From VXYL01 sp965199915 (GTDB taxonomy: Bacteria; Pseudomonadota; Gammaproteobacteria; Pseudomonadales; Azotimanducaceae), in the NCBI GenBank assembly GCA_965199915.1, contig OZ241348.1, forward strand, positions 992,001 through 1,056,000: a stretch of DNA of 64,000 nucleotides. Direction: 5' to 3'. A program made the translations under genes and the position numbers. The first letter of the stretch is position 1, and each line of letters opens with the position of its first letter. Of this stretch, positions 25,023-35,579 are shown piece by piece. The notes below the pieces were generated by a model. That model made no database searches. It worked only from the letters and a program-made list of their open reading frames with translations, and was not told the DNA's origin.

Positions 25023-26514
25023 GGGTGTACGACATATTTGTTCGCGCACGGCGGCTCAGGCGGCAACGGCCATCGGCGGCGGTCTCGCGCGCGCCTCGAA
25101 GAAGTCGTCGTAGCGGCCGTCCAGCCACCAGCAGCGCAGCGCCAGGATGGGGTTCGCGCCGCCGTCGACGCTCCAGCGCATGCCGCCGCGCCGGAGGCGT
25201 CCGGCCACCGTGCCGCAGGAGCTTTCCACTTCGCCCGAACCCACCGGCAGTCCGGCGGCGCGGAACGCCGGATAGCGCATGCGGGCGCGGTTGGCCTCGA
25301 CGTACCCGGCGCAGCGCCGCGCCTCGTCGTTGCCGTCGTGCTTCCGCAGCGCCGCCAGCACATCGTCCAAGCGGCCCTCGGACAGCGCCGCGCACGCTTT
25401 CCCCGCCCACGCCTCGCACAGCGCCGTGCCGGCTCCGTAGACCGACCGGGCCACCTCCCACAGATGCTCCCGCGCGTGCCAGACGTCCACGATCTCCACC
25501 GCGTCCGGGAACAACTCCGACGCCACGTTCCAGATCCACTTCGCGCCGTCGCCCAGCACCACCTTGACCCGCGCCGCCGCGAACCCCGCGCGCCGCGCCT
25601 CCCGCCACAGCCGCGCCGCGAACGCCGACGGCTCCAAGTCCGTGTCCCGCGACGCCGCGCTGTCGATCGCCGCCGAACGCCGCGGCGGACCCGCCGCCTC
25701 CGCGCCGCCCGCCCGGAACACCACGACCTTCGCCTCCCGCGTGCGCGCCTTGCCGCCATCCTTCCCCTGGCTTTCCGACAACTCCCCGGGACGCACCGGA
25801 ACGCCCGCGCCGTCGATCCCGCAGCACATCGTCTCCGCGGCCGGCGCCGCCAGCGCGTCCTCCGACCCGTCCTCCGACGCCATCGCCGAACCCAGACGCT
25901 TCGCCACCCGCTCCATCCACTTCGCGTTCAGGCCGAACCCCAGCAGCCGGCTCGCCAGCGTCGCCGCCCGCTCGAAGCTCGTCTCCGCCGCCAGCGGCGC
26001 CGCCGCCCACAGCAGGCCGGGCGTCGCCCGCGTCCCGGACCGTCCCTCCACCCCCAGCTCGGCGTCCAGCGGACAGCGGCCGCCCTTCGCGCAGCCGCAC
26101 GTCCAGTACCCGCGAACAACCCGCAACCGACCCAGCAGCCACAGCGTCGTCAGCGGCCGCAACCGCCGAACCATCGGCCCCCCGCATTCGCCGCACCGCA
26201 ACCGCTCCCGCTCCGCGTCCAACTCCGTCGGCAGCGCCGACACGCCCGACGACGCCCCGGCCCGCAGCGCCCACCGCGTTCCCCTCTCGAACTCCATGAA
26301 GTTCCCGCGCGACGACAGCGCCGCGCGCGCCTCCGGCGACATCATCGCCCTCTCCACCGCCTCCCGAAGAAAGTCGAACGCCCCATTGCCAGCGCCCCCG
26401 CCACAAGCCACAATCCCTTCCGTCACCGCGATTCCCTTCGCTCGGTTTCGATGACCACAGCGTATCCCGGGTTTCGCGGTGACCCTCAACCCCGAACAAA
26501 TATGTCGTACACCC
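25023..26514. mobile_element. Complete ISKra4-family insertion sequence with 9-bp target duplication
   Basis: About 1492 bases bounded by perfect 22-base terminal inverted repeats starting GGGTGTACGACATATTTGTT. The same nine bases CGGCGTTCC flank both sides (25014-25022 and 26515-26523). The single transposase gene inside is intact. Perfect ends and target duplication indicate a recent insertion between topA and the conserved gene at 26579. Confidence 0.93.
25056..26426 (-). CDS. ISKra4-family transposase
   Basis: 456 residues. N-terminal zinc-binding-like cysteines (CGECGGP, then CGCAKGG) precede the DDE core. Acidic residues are in CGIDGAGVPV, LGDGAKWIWN and SGEVESSCG, and DVWHAREHLWEVA matches the His-rich stretch after the second Asp in ISKra4 transposases. 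I chose the GTG at 26426, inside the element with AAGGGAA upstream; the open frame extends past the right terminal repeat, which cannot be used in other locations. No stop or frameshift is seen. Confidence 0.85.
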   Translation of the reverse strand: MTEGIVACGGGAGNGAFDFLREAVERAMMSPEARAALSSRGNFMEFERGTRWALRAGASSGVSALPTELDAERERLRCGECGGPMVRRLRPLTTLWLLGRLRVVRGYWTCGCAKGGRCPLDAELGVEGRSGTRATPGLLWAAAPLAAETSFERAATLASRLLGFGLNAKWMERVAKRLGSAMASEDGSEDALAAPAAETMCCGIDGAGVPVRPGELSESQGKDGGKARTREAKVVVFRAGGAEAAGPPRRSAAIDSAASRDTDLEPSAFAARLWREARRAGFAAARVKVVLGDGAKWIWNVASELFPDAVEIVDVWHAREHLWEVARSVYGAGTALCEAWAGKACAALSEGRLDDVLAALRKHDGNDEARRCAGYVEANRARMRYPAFRAAGLPVGSGEVESSCGTVAGRLRRGGMRWSVDGGANPILALRCWWLDGRYDDFFEARARPPPMAVAA

Positions 26515-26578
26515 CGGCGTTCCTGTCCAAGTGGTGATCGGGCCCTGCGGGGGCCTTGTCGAAAAGCAACGGCGCGGT

Positions 26579-27175
26579 CTACGGTGGCGTCTCCTTTGCG
26601 GCGCTCGCGCGCCCGGCGTACTCGCGCTGCAAGGCGGCGAGGGCGGCCAACCCACGGTGGATGGCGGCGGCGACCGCATCCACTTCCAGATCGCCCACGC
26701 GCTCTCGCCCGTACCACGCCACCTGCGCATCGTCGGCTTCCACCGCGACGCAACCTGCGGGCAGTTCATTGACGAGGGCGGCCACGCGCCGCCAATATTC
26801 CGGCGACTTGGGCGCGTTGGAGGCCGACGCCCGCAACGCCCAACCGGCGACCGGCGCCTCGGCAGCGCCGGCGCTGTGGTCGCTCCCGCCCGGGGCCTTG
26901 AGCAGAAACCAACGCGGCGCCGCCGGCGACCTCTCGGGCAACGGCAGGCGGTACGCGGCGCAGAGTATCTTCGCCTCCTTGGGCACGCCCCTGGCGGACA
27001 CCCGCTCGTGCGCCTTCACGCCCTGCTTGGGCACGCTGGCCAACTCGACGACCAATCCCGCGCCCCGGGCTGCGGTGCGCAACGCGCCCACTTGGCGCTG
27101 GCGCTTGGAAGGCAACAGCCAGAGCAGCGGCCCGACCACGCCGATCAGCGCCAAGACGACGATCACCCACGTCAT
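26579..27175 (-). CDS. Conserved hypothetical membrane-anchored protein
   Basis: 198 residues with one N-terminal TM helix (TWVIVVLALIGVVGPLLWLL) followed by SKRQRQVGALRTAA, then a cytosolic region with WFLLKAPG and PEYWRRVAALVNELP. Proteins of this look occur near topA in other gammaproteobacteria and are often mis-labelled YajC-like; the function is unknown to me. ATG 27175 has GGAGG six bases upstream. The ISKra4-type insertion separates it from topA, which runs in the same direction. Confidence 0.65.
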   Translation of the reverse strand: MTWVIVVLALIGVVGPLLWLLPSKRQRQVGALRTAARGAGLVVELASVPKQGVKAHERVSARGVPKEAKILCAAYRLPLPERSPAAPRWFLLKAPGGSDHSAGAAEAPVAGWALRASASNAPKSPEYWRRVAALVNELPAGCVAVEADDAQVAWYGRERVGDLEVDAVAAAIHRGLAALAALQREYAGRASAAKETPP

Positions 27176-27268
27176 GCACAACCTCCCGCGCTTGTTTCGC
27201 TGACCGGACTCGTGGCCGGAAACGGCGGAAGTAGAATAGCGGACACCGCCCCGCCCGAATCAAACGAC

Positions 27269-27700
27269 ATGCCCGAACCAGCAGTCCACGAACACCGCCC
27301 CGCGCCGGCGCCGCAGGCGGGCGGCTCGGAACGCGGTTTCGGACTCTTGATCGCGACAGTGCTCACGGTGGTCGGCTGCTGGCCGTTGCTGAACAACAAC
27401 ACGCCTCGTTGGTGGTCTTTGGCCTTGGCCGCGGTCGCCCTCGTGGTCGCTTTGGCCGCGCCGCGATGGCTTGCGCCCGCCGCGCGCGTGTGGCTGCGCT
27501 TCGGCTTGCTGCTGCACCGCGTCACCAGCCCGATCATCTTGGCGGTCATCTACTTCGGCGTCGTGACGCCCACGGGCCTCTTGCGGCGCGCCTTGGGCAA
27601 GGACCCGTTGGGGCTCAAGCGCGATCCGGACGCCGAGAGCTATTGGATCGTCCGAAAACCGCCGGGGCCTGATCGGGAGTCCATGTCGAACCAGTTCTAG
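27269..27700 (+). CDS. SxtJ family membrane protein
   Basis: 143 residues. Two TM segments (FGLLIATVLTVVGCWPLL and WWSLALAAVALVVALA) are followed by a TSPIILAVIYFGVVTPTGLL segment and then DPLGLKRDPDAESYWI, the hallmark of SxtJ-like small membrane proteins. These usually travel with a DUF5989 protein and a carbamoyltransferase in polysaccharide or secondary-metabolite loci. Here the DUF5989 gene follows after a palindromic repeat, but no carbamoyltransferase is present. The biochemical role of the family is unknown. The stop TAG is immediately followed by the repeat. Confidence 0.72.
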   Translation: MPEPAVHEHRPAPAPQAGGSERGFGLLIATVLTVVGCWPLLNNNTPRWWSLALAAVALVVALAAPRWLAPAARVWLRFGLLLHRVTSPIILAVIYFGVVTPTGLLRRALGKDPLGLKRDPDAESYWIVRKPPGPDRESMSNQF

Positions 27701-27755
27701 CGCGCCCTGGCGCGCCCTGTCGGGCGCGTTGGAGTTTGCTGCGCAAACTCGGCGC
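27701..27755. repeat. Palindromic repeat, copy between SxtJ-like and DUF5989 genes
   Basis: CGCGCCCTGGCGCGCCCTGT then GGGCGCGTTG, then GAGTTTGCTGCGCAAACTC (27732-27750). It is in reverse orientation to the copies near 20.7 kb. Confidence 0.85.
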
Positions 27756-27862
27756 CCTTGAGTCGCTTGTGGCGATATTTCGCCGCGCCATCTGCCGTTG
27801 CGTTTTTCGTGGCGAAGCCGCAAGCTAACGGTCTCCGAGAAAAGCCGTTGGAGGTTCTTGCG

Positions 27863-28018
27863 TTGCGTTTGTCTTTCTTGGCCGAGTTTTGGGCTTTCTT
27901 GCGTGTGCGCAAGAAATATTGGCTGTTGCCGGCGGTCTTGACGATGCTCGCGTTCGGAGGGCTCATCGTCATCACCCAGACCAGCGCCGTCGCACCCATG
28001 ATCTACACGATTTTCTAG
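27863..28018 (+). CDS. DUF5989 family small membrane protein
   Basis: 51 residues. SFLAEFWAFLRVRKKYWLLP followed by a single TM helix and ITQTSAVAPMIYTIF matches the whole length of the DUF5989 family. The start is a TTG at 27863 with GGAGG eight bases upstream; upstream in-frame ATGs would add a non-family extension. It is followed after four bases by the GNAT/FemAB-like gene, so these are likely co-transcribed. Function unknown. Confidence 0.75.
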   Translation: MRLSFLAEFWAFLRVRKKYWLLPAVLTMLAFGGLIVITQTSAVAPMIYTIF

Positions 28019-28022
28019 GCTC

Positions 28023-29243
28023 GTGCCGGAACGGGCGGCGCGCATCCTGCACGACATCGGCGCCATCGGCGCATGTGCGTGGAATCGTTGCGCGAATCCC
28101 GCGAACGCCGAGTACAACCCGTTCTTGGACCATCGCTTCCTGCACGCCTTGGAAGCGAGCGGCAGCGTTTGCGCCCGCACCGGCTGGCAGCCGTTCCACG
28201 TCGCGCTCGCGCCGGCCGATGGCGGCGTGGAAGACGCCGTTGGCGTGATGCCGCTGTATCTCAAAGCCCACTCTCGCGGCGAGTTCGTCTTCGACGGCGC
28301 GTGGGCGGAGGCGTTCCACCGCGCCGGCGGGCGGTACTACCCAAAGCTGCAAGCGAGCGTGCCGTTCACCCCCGCCACCGGTCGGCGGCTCTTGGCGGCG
28401 CAAGGCGAAGCCGAGGAGCAAGTGGAAAGTCAACTGCTGGGCGTCGCCATCGAAGTGGCGCGACGAACGAACGTGAGCTCCCTGCACCTCACGTTTCTGC
28501 CCGAGGGCCAGTGGCGGCACGCCGCGAACGTCGGTTGCCTGCGGCGCTTGGACACGCAGTTCCATTGGCAGAACGACGGCTACCACAGCTTCGCCGACTT
28601 CGCCGCGGCGTTGTCGTCGAAGAAGCGCAAGAACATCCGCCGCGAGCGGCGCGACGCACTGGCGGAGGGGATCACCGTCGAGTGGCTCACCGGCGGCGTC
28701 ACCGAAGCGCAATGGGACGCCTTCTACGCCTGCTACATGGACACCAGCAACCGCAAGTGGGGCATGGCCTACCTCACGCGGGAGTTCTTCAGCCGCGTCG
28801 GCGAAAGCATGGCGGACCGCGTGCTCCTCGTGCTGTGCAAGCGCGCCGGTCGCTACATCGCCGGGGCCATCAACTTCATCGGCGGCGACACGCTGTACGG
28901 GCGCAACTGGGGATGCCTTGAGGACCACCGCTTCCTGCACTTTGAAGCGTGCTACTACCAAGCCATCGATTTCGCCATCGCGCACGGTCTGGCGCGCGTT
29001 GAGGCGGGGGCGCAAGGAGCGCACAAGGTTGCCCGCGGCTACCTGCCCTGCCCCACCTATTCCGCGCACTGGATTCGCGACCCGCGCCTGCGCGCGGCCG
29101 TGGAGCGCTACTTGGAAGACGAACGCGAGTATGTGCGCCGCGACATGGGCCACATTGCCGAGCGGCATTCGCCGTTTCGGCGCGAGGCGGACATCGCCGA
29201 TTGCCGACCGGACGCGGACGGCGTGCCCGTCAACGCGGCGTAA
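28023..29243 (+). CDS. FemAB-like GNAT acyltransferase (DUF482)
   Basis: 406 residues. Members are GNAT-fold proteins annotated as peptidoglycan-biosynthesis or recognition proteins; true substrates are not known. Features are NPFLDHRFLHALEASG at the N-terminus, WQPFHVAL, VGVMPLYLKAHSRGEFVFD, RYYPKLQASVPFTP, SLHLTFLPEGQW, SKKRKNIRRERRDA, and a C-terminal RVEAGAQGAHKVARGYLPCP that is strongly family-specific. GTG start at 28023, four bases after the DUF5989 stop. Its 3' end overlaps the convergent DUF3014 gene by 14 bases. Confidence 0.82.
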   Translation: MPERAARILHDIGAIGACAWNRCANPANAEYNPFLDHRFLHALEASGSVCARTGWQPFHVALAPADGGVEDAVGVMPLYLKAHSRGEFVFDGAWAEAFHRAGGRYYPKLQASVPFTPATGRRLLAAQGEAEEQVESQLLGVAIEVARRTNVSSLHLTFLPEGQWRHAANVGCLRRLDTQFHWQNDGYHSFADFAAALSSKKRKNIRRERRDALAEGITVEWLTGGVTEAQWDAFYACYMDTSNRKWGMAYLTREFFSRVGESMADRVLLVLCKRAGRYIAGAINFIGGDTLYGRNWGCLEDHRFLHFEACYYQAIDFAIAHGLARVEAGAQGAHKVARGYLPCPTYSAHWIRDPRLRAAVERYLEDEREYVRRDMGHIAERHSPFRREADIADCRPDADGVPVNAA

Positions 29244-30066
29244 GCGCCTCGCGCAAGCGCTTGGCGTGGTCCCGCACCTTGCCCAGATTCGCGGGGCCGG
29301 CGCGCAACAACTGTTTCTGCAACGGCGCAAGCGCTTCCAGCGTCGGGTCGGCGAATTCGTAGTAAACCTTGGGGCGCGTCAACTCCACCGGGCCGGTCGC
29401 AATTGGCGTGGCCAGCACATGGTCGATGGCGCGCTCCAGCATGTCGCGGGGCGAGGCGTCGAGCACGCCGAGTTCCCGGATCGCTTCGGCAAGCAGCGGT
29501 TCCAATAGCGCGAACAACGCCGCGGCGTCTTCCGCCGGCAACGCCAAAGCAGCCTCCACGACCGCATCGTAGCGGGCGTAGGACTGCGGAGGAATGAAAA
29601 CGCCCTCGGCCTCTTCGCGCACCTCGAATGGTTCCACCGTGACGAACGAAAGCGACCGTCGCGGCACTTGACCGCGCGCCCCGTATTCCAAAACCACGGC
29701 CGCCAAGCGCACGAGATCGTCGCGGACGCGCCACTCCATCCACGCCGACGGCGCTCTCGCCACCAGCCACGTGCGGACGAATCCATCGCTCTCGTCAAGG
29801 AGCGGCAAGGGATCCGCATCGTTCCCGCCAACCCTCGTATCGCCTTCGTTCCGCGTCTGGCCCGCGGCCGTCGACGAACCGTCGCGCCCGCCCGGCGCGG
29901 ACCCTTCCTGCGCGTTCCCGGCCACAGCGGCCCCCGCGTCCGCAGCGGTTGCGTCCGCAGGCGCCGACGCGCCGCGATCACGCAGCCACCACCAAACGCC
30001 CAAAGCGCCGAGCAACACTGCCGCGACGGCAATGTGCGCGACGACGACTTTCCGGCCCCGGGTCAT
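29230..30066 (-). CDS. DUF3014 domain-containing membrane protein
   Basis: 278 residues: one N-terminal TM helix (VVVAHIAVAAVLLGALGVWWW), an Ala/Gly-rich linker, then DPLPLLDESDGFVRTWL and a periplasmic domain with LSFVTVEPFEV, YARYDAVVEA and YYEFADPTLEALAPLQKQLLR typical of DUF3014. The ATG at 30066 is chosen because it sits just before the basic residues of the TM segment. It diverges from asnS with about 110 bases between. No known activity. Confidence 0.8.
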   Translation of the reverse strand: MTRGRKVVVAHIAVAAVLLGALGVWWWLRDRGASAPADATAADAGAAVAGNAQEGSAPGGRDGSSTAAGQTRNEGDTRVGGNDADPLPLLDESDGFVRTWLVARAPSAWMEWRVRDDLVRLAAVVLEYGARGQVPRRSLSFVTVEPFEVREEAEGVFIPPQSYARYDAVVEAALALPAEDAAALFALLEPLLAEAIRELGVLDASPRDMLERAIDHVLATPIATGPVELTRPKVYYEFADPTLEALAPLQKQLLRAGPANLGKVRDHAKRLREALTPR

Positions 30067-30177
30067 GCCGCCATTATGCGCCAAATCGCAAACGCGGTTT
30101 GGTCGAACCGTCCGCGCAACGGCATCGCCGCGTTGCCGGCATGGAACCCCAGCGCCGGATTGCGTACATTAGGCGTT

Positions 30178-31536
<1,359 letters not shown>

Positions 31537-31549
31537 GTCCACCGGCTTC

Positions 31550-32521
31550 GTGGACACCAACTCTGAGAACGGCGCGTCGAGCGGCGCGAAGTACCGCACC
31601 GCGCATGGTTTCGCCGCCATCAAGAACGGCATCAAGACGCGCCAGCTGGACGCGGCGCCGCGCGCGCCGAAACCGCCGTGGCTGCGCGTGCGCGTTGGCG
31701 GCGACGGCCGCTACGCCGCCGTGCGCCGCGCGGTGAAGGAAAACCGCCTTGCCACGGTGTGCGAGGAGTCCCACTGCCCCAACATCGGCGAGTGCTGGGC
31801 CGCCGGCACCGCCACCCTCATGCTGATGGGCAGCGTGTGTACTCGCGCCTGCCGCTTTTGCGCCGTGGACACCGGCAATCCAAACGGCTGGCTCGACGCG
31901 GACGAACCCGCGAACGCGGCGCGCTCCGTGGAACGCATGGGCTTGCGCTACGTGGTGCTCACATCCGTGGATCGCGACGACCTCGCGGACGGCGGCGCGG
32001 CGCACTACGCGGCTTGCGTCCGCGCCATCAAGTCGCGCTGCCCGGACACCAAGGTGGAAGCGCTAACGCCGGACTTCCGCGGCGATTTGGCGGCGGTTGA
32101 GACAGTGGCGCGCTCCGGCGTGGACGTGTTCGCGCAGAACTTGGAGACGGTGCGACGGCTGACCCGTCCGATACGCGACCCGCGCGCCGGCTATGGGCAA
32201 ACGCTCGCCGTGTTGCGGCATGCCAAATCGCTCGGCGTGGTCACCAAGAGCGGTCTCATGCTCGGCTTGGGGGAAACGGCCGCGGAAGCGCGGGCGGCGA
32301 TGGCGGATCTGCGCGCCAGCGAGGTCGATCTGCTCACCCTTGGCCAATATCTGCAGCCGACCCGCAACCACGTTGCCGTGGCGCGTTGGATTCCACCGGA
32401 GGAGTTCGACGCGCATCGGCGCTGGGCCTTGGAAGCCGGTTTCCGGGAAGTCGCCGCCGGGCCGCTGGTGCGCTCCAGCTACCGCGCCGACAAGCTGGCG
32501 CAAGCGCTCGCCCGCCCATGA
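31550..32521 (+). CDS. lipA: Lipoyl synthase
   Basis: 323 residues, radical SAM enzyme that inserts two sulfurs into protein-bound octanoyl groups. Both iron-sulfur motifs are present: the auxiliary cluster ligands in CEESHCPNIGEC and the radical-SAM CxxxCxxC in CTRACRFC. The C-terminal RSSYRAD supplies the serine ligand of the auxiliary cluster. GTG start at 31550 (VDTNSENG). Its stop overlaps the ATG of the aminopeptidase (ATGA), so the two are translationally coupled. No lipB is in the window. Confidence 0.96.
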   Translation: MDTNSENGASSGAKYRTAHGFAAIKNGIKTRQLDAAPRAPKPPWLRVRVGGDGRYAAVRRAVKENRLATVCEESHCPNIGECWAAGTATLMLMGSVCTRACRFCAVDTGNPNGWLDADEPANAARSVERMGLRYVVLTSVDRDDLADGGAAHYAACVRAIKSRCPDTKVEALTPDFRGDLAAVETVARSGVDVFAQNLETVRRLTRPIRDPRAGYGQTLAVLRHAKSLGVVTKSGLMLGLGETAAEARAAMADLRASEVDLLTLGQYLQPTRNHVAVARWIPPEEFDAHRRWALEAGFREVAAGPLVRSSYRADKLAQALARP

Positions 32522-33885
32522 CGCTGATCGAGGACGACGGCAGAGCGGCCGCCACGATCGAGACCGTGGCCAAACCGGAATTGGCCGCTTGGCGAGACGC
32601 GCAGGATGGCGTGGCGCGGGCATGGTTGGAGCGGACCGGCTTCAACGCCGACGCCGGCGCGTTTGCGTGGCTGCCCGGCGCGAACGGCGAGCCGGCGCGT
32701 CTGATCGCCGGCTTGGGCGACGCCGCGAACACCGAGAGTCTGGGCGATCTGCCGTACAAACTGCCGGCGGGCGACTACCGCTTGCAGGCCAACGGCTGCG
32801 CGCCGGGCGATCGCGCCCCATTGGCGCTCGGCTGGGGCCTCGGCGCCTACCGCTTCACCGCCTACCGCGAGCAGGAGCGCCCACCCGCGCGTTTGCTCGT
32901 GGACGTCGAATGTCGTCGCGTTGTGGACGAAGTGGCAGCCGTCGGCTTGTGCCGCGACCTCATCAACACCCCGGCGTCCGACATGCTGCCACACCACTTG
33001 GAGACCGCGAGCCGCCAACTCGCGCAGGCCCACGGCGCGGAGGTGACGGTGACCACCGGCGACGCCTTGTTGGAACGCGGCCTGCGCACCATCCACGCCG
33101 TGGGCCGGGCGAGCGCGAGCGCTCCGCGCCTCATCGACATCCGCTGGGGTGGAACAAACCAGCCCAGGGTGACGCTGGTGGGCAAAGGCGTGTGCTTCGA
33201 CAGCGGCGGCCTCGATCTCAAGCCCGCGAACAACATGCGCCTGATGAAGAAGGACATGGGCGGCGCGGCGCACGCGCTCGGCCTCGCCATGCTGGTGATG
33301 GCCCGTGCGCTGCCCGTTCGCCTGCGTGTGCTTGTGCCCGCGGTGGAGAACGCGGTGGCCGGCAACGCCTACCGGCCGGGAGACGTGATCCGCACCTACA
33401 AGGGCCTCACCGTGGAGGTGGACAACACCGACGCCGAAGGCCGTTTGGTGCTCGCCGACGCGCTGGCCTTGGCCGCCGAGGAAGAGCCCGCGCTGCTCGT
33501 GGACTTCGCCACCTTGACCGGCGCGGCGCGCACGGCCCTCGGCACCGAACTGCCGGCCATGTTCGCCACCGAAGACGAAAGCGCCGCCGAGCTGGTGCGG
33601 ATCGGCGAGCAAGTCGAAGATCCGGTATGGCGCATGCCGTTGTTCCCTCCCTACCGCAAACTGCTCAAGAGCAAGGTGGCGGATTTGCTCAACAGCCCCG
33701 CCACCCCCTACGCCGGCGCCATCGCCGCGGCCCTCTTCTTGGAGCGCTTCGCCGGCGACAGCCCGTGGCTGCACTTCGACATCATGGCGTGGAACACGAC
33801 CGCGCGCCCCGGCCGTCCCGTGGGCGGCGAGGCGATGGGGCTGCGCACCATGCACGCCTATTTGGAACAGCGCTTTCGCGGCTGA
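32518..33885 (+). CDS. Leucyl aminopeptidase family protein (peptidase M17)
   Basis: 455 residues, cytosolic metallo-aminopeptidase. The M17 core is complete: GKGVCFDSGGLDLKP, MKKDMGGAA (metal-binding Lys and Asp) and NTDAEGRLVLADAL (Asp, Glu and catalytic Arg). The C-terminal metal-site neighbourhood LVDFATLTGAAR is also present. The N-terminal domain is shorter than in E. coli PepA and closer to PepB-like members. ATG 32518 overlaps the lipA stop. Ends just before a palindromic repeat at 33896. Confidence 0.92.
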   Translation: MTLIEDDGRAAATIETVAKPELAAWRDAQDGVARAWLERTGFNADAGAFAWLPGANGEPARLIAGLGDAANTESLGDLPYKLPAGDYRLQANGCAPGDRAPLALGWGLGAYRFTAYREQERPPARLLVDVECRRVVDEVAAVGLCRDLINTPASDMLPHHLETASRQLAQAHGAEVTVTTGDALLERGLRTIHAVGRASASAPRLIDIRWGGTNQPRVTLVGKGVCFDSGGLDLKPANNMRLMKKDMGGAAHALGLAMLVMARALPVRLRVLVPAVENAVAGNAYRPGDVIRTYKGLTVEVDNTDAEGRLVLADALALAAEEEPALLVDFATLTGAARTALGTELPAMFATEDESAAELVRIGEQVEDPVWRMPLFPPYRKLLKSKVADLLNSPATPYAGAIAAALFLERFAGDSPWLHFDIMAWNTTARPGRPVGGEAMGLRTMHAYLEQRFRG

Positions 33886-33895
33886 CCGCTTCGTG

Positions 33896-33950
33896 CGCGC
33901 CCTGTCGGGGCGCGCCCTGTTGGGCGCGTTGGAGTTTGCTCCGCAAACTC
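33896..33950. repeat. Palindromic repeat, copy after the M17 aminopeptidase gene
   Basis: CGCGCCCTGTCGGGGCGCGC and CCTGTTGGGCGCGTTG precede GAGTTTGCTCCGCAAACTC at 33932-33950. A partial unit (CTGCAAACTCG) follows near 33960. It lies in the convergent gap between the aminopeptidase gene and the gene at 34017. Confidence 0.85.
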
Positions 33951-34016
33951 GGTACCCGCTGCAAACTCGACTTTGCTTGGTGAAGGCTCTCGCGGCCCAA
34001 GGGCGTCGGCTTAGAC

Positions 34017-35579
34017 TTAGAGGATCCTGCCGTCGCCGACGGCCGGCGCTGTCGCTTTGAACGCCAAGCGTCCCTCCTGCGAGTGCAAGCGAAACGCGAA
34101 GTGGGCATGGCCGCAGGGAACGTCGGGGTTGGCTTCCACTCGGTAGAGGGGTTGGGCGTCCACGGGCGCGCCGAGCGCGAACACGTCGTACACCGTGCGG
34201 TAGCGGCCGCTGCGCCGCAGTTCGGCACGGCACGCATGGTATTGCCGGCGCCCGGCCCGGTAGTCGCACTCTTGGGTGGACTGCGCGCCGATGCTCCGCA
34301 ACAGCCCGATCCGATCGCCGTTGAAACGCCAATTCGTGACGCTGCCGAGGTCGGCCACCGTGCTCCCCGACGGCATGACATTGCCCAGCCGTTCGAGTTC
34401 CTTTTGTTTCTCGCCGGTCTTGGGATAGGAAAGCGCCGTGCCCCCCGTGCGCGTGTCCACCACGAGCAGTTTCCATGCCCCTAGCGCCAGCCAGCGGCCG
34501 TCATCGGAAAGCGTCATGTGGCCGTTGAAGAAGCGCAGCGCCAGCTGCCGCGACCAAACCTCCGCGGCGGTACCGGCGTTGTAGTCGAAGTCTCTTCGCG
34601 CCAGCCGCCACCGGCGGCGGCCGTCGGACGCCGGCGACGATGCCGGATGTGCGAAGTAGCCCGTTTCGCTCGACGCGAACACGGCGCTGTACACCTCGCG
34701 CACATCGATAGACGCCTCCCCGCCGCCACCCGGTGCCTCCCCTTCGCTCAACACCCGCACGCTCCGCATTCCCTCGCTGCGCACCGGCACGAACAGGTGG
34801 CTGCCAACGCCAAACGAATCCGGACCAGCGGGTGTGAACATGACCTCGCGACCGTCGTTCGAATAGCGGGGAGCGAACTTCACCTCGTAGTCGTTGGTGG
34901 GCGCGAACCGCGCCCCGAAGTCATGATGCGTCTCTTCACCAAACACAAGGTCCCGCACGACCAAGCGGGTGTGCGCCTCCCCCAACGGTTCGTGCAAGTA
35001 GAAGGACTCCCCGTTCGGGGCAACGCCAAACTCCAACGCCTTCTCGGTCTGATGCGTCAACAACCCGTCGACGAACACGCGCACCGGCGCCGGGGAGTTC
35101 CGCTCGCGGAACACCTCAGAGTTCCAGCGCAGATCGCCGAACGCCGCGACGACCGCGCCATCCGCCTGACGGCCAACGCGGCGGTGGTTGGGCTTGAACG
35201 GCAACAGCCCGGAAAACACCTCGCCGTATTCGTTGAGCACGGCGAAGGCGCCGCCGCCTTCCGCCGGCACCGAGACAACGGCGAGCCCCGCGGCAGTACC
35301 GCGGCCCACGGCTATACCGCAGTCGTAGTTGCCGATCACGTTGGCCGGTGCAAGCGGCAAGGCTAGCTGCGCGGCAGGAGGAAGCGGCGAAGGCACCGCC
35401 TCGGCCTTGGCGGGCGGTATCGCCTCTGGCTTTTGGGTTTGCACGAAATCCGTCGGGCCTTCGGCTTCCGGTTCGTTGAGCACGATCAATACCCCAATGC
35501 AAAGCGCACCAAGGAGAGACCCTCCGACGACCGTCCACAGCAGCAGCCGTCGGCGACGGATGGATGCTATTCCTAGCAA
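34017..35579 (-). CDS. Exported or membrane-anchored protein of unknown function, beta-propeller-like
   Basis: 520 residues. After a basic start (SIRRRRLLLW) comes one TM helix (TVVGGSLLGALCIGVLIVL), a Pro/Ala/Glu linker to about residue 75, then about 430 soluble residues rich in beta-type segments. Patterns such as FAPRYSNDGREVMFTP and LSDDGRWLALGAWKLLVVDT resemble propeller blades (TolB-like SxDGR-x-hydrophobic). Cysteines at DCG, ECDY, HACRAEL and VPCGHAH suggest periplasmic disulfides. The only in-frame start before the TM helix is a TTG at 35579. I do not recognise a named family. It overlaps the 3' end of an M23 peptidase relic. Confidence 0.6.
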   Translation of the reverse strand: MLGIASIRRRRLLLWTVVGGSLLGALCIGVLIVLNEPEAEGPTDFVQTQKPEAIPPAKAEAVPSPLPPAAQLALPLAPANVIGNYDCGIAVGRGTAAGLAVVSVPAEGGGAFAVLNEYGEVFSGLLPFKPNHRRVGRQADGAVVAAFGDLRWNSEVFRERNSPAPVRVFVDGLLTHQTEKALEFGVAPNGESFYLHEPLGEAHTRLVVRDLVFGEETHHDFGARFAPTNDYEVKFAPRYSNDGREVMFTPAGPDSFGVGSHLFVPVRSEGMRSVRVLSEGEAPGGGGEASIDVREVYSAVFASSETGYFAHPASSPASDGRRRWRLARRDFDYNAGTAAEVWSRQLALRFFNGHMTLSDDGRWLALGAWKLLVVDTRTGGTALSYPKTGEKQKELERLGNVMPSGSTVADLGSVTNWRFNGDRIGLLRSIGAQSTQECDYRAGRRQYHACRAELRRSGRYRTVYDVFALGAPVDAQPLYRVEANPDVPCGHAHFAFRLHSQEGRLAFKATAPAVGDGRIL

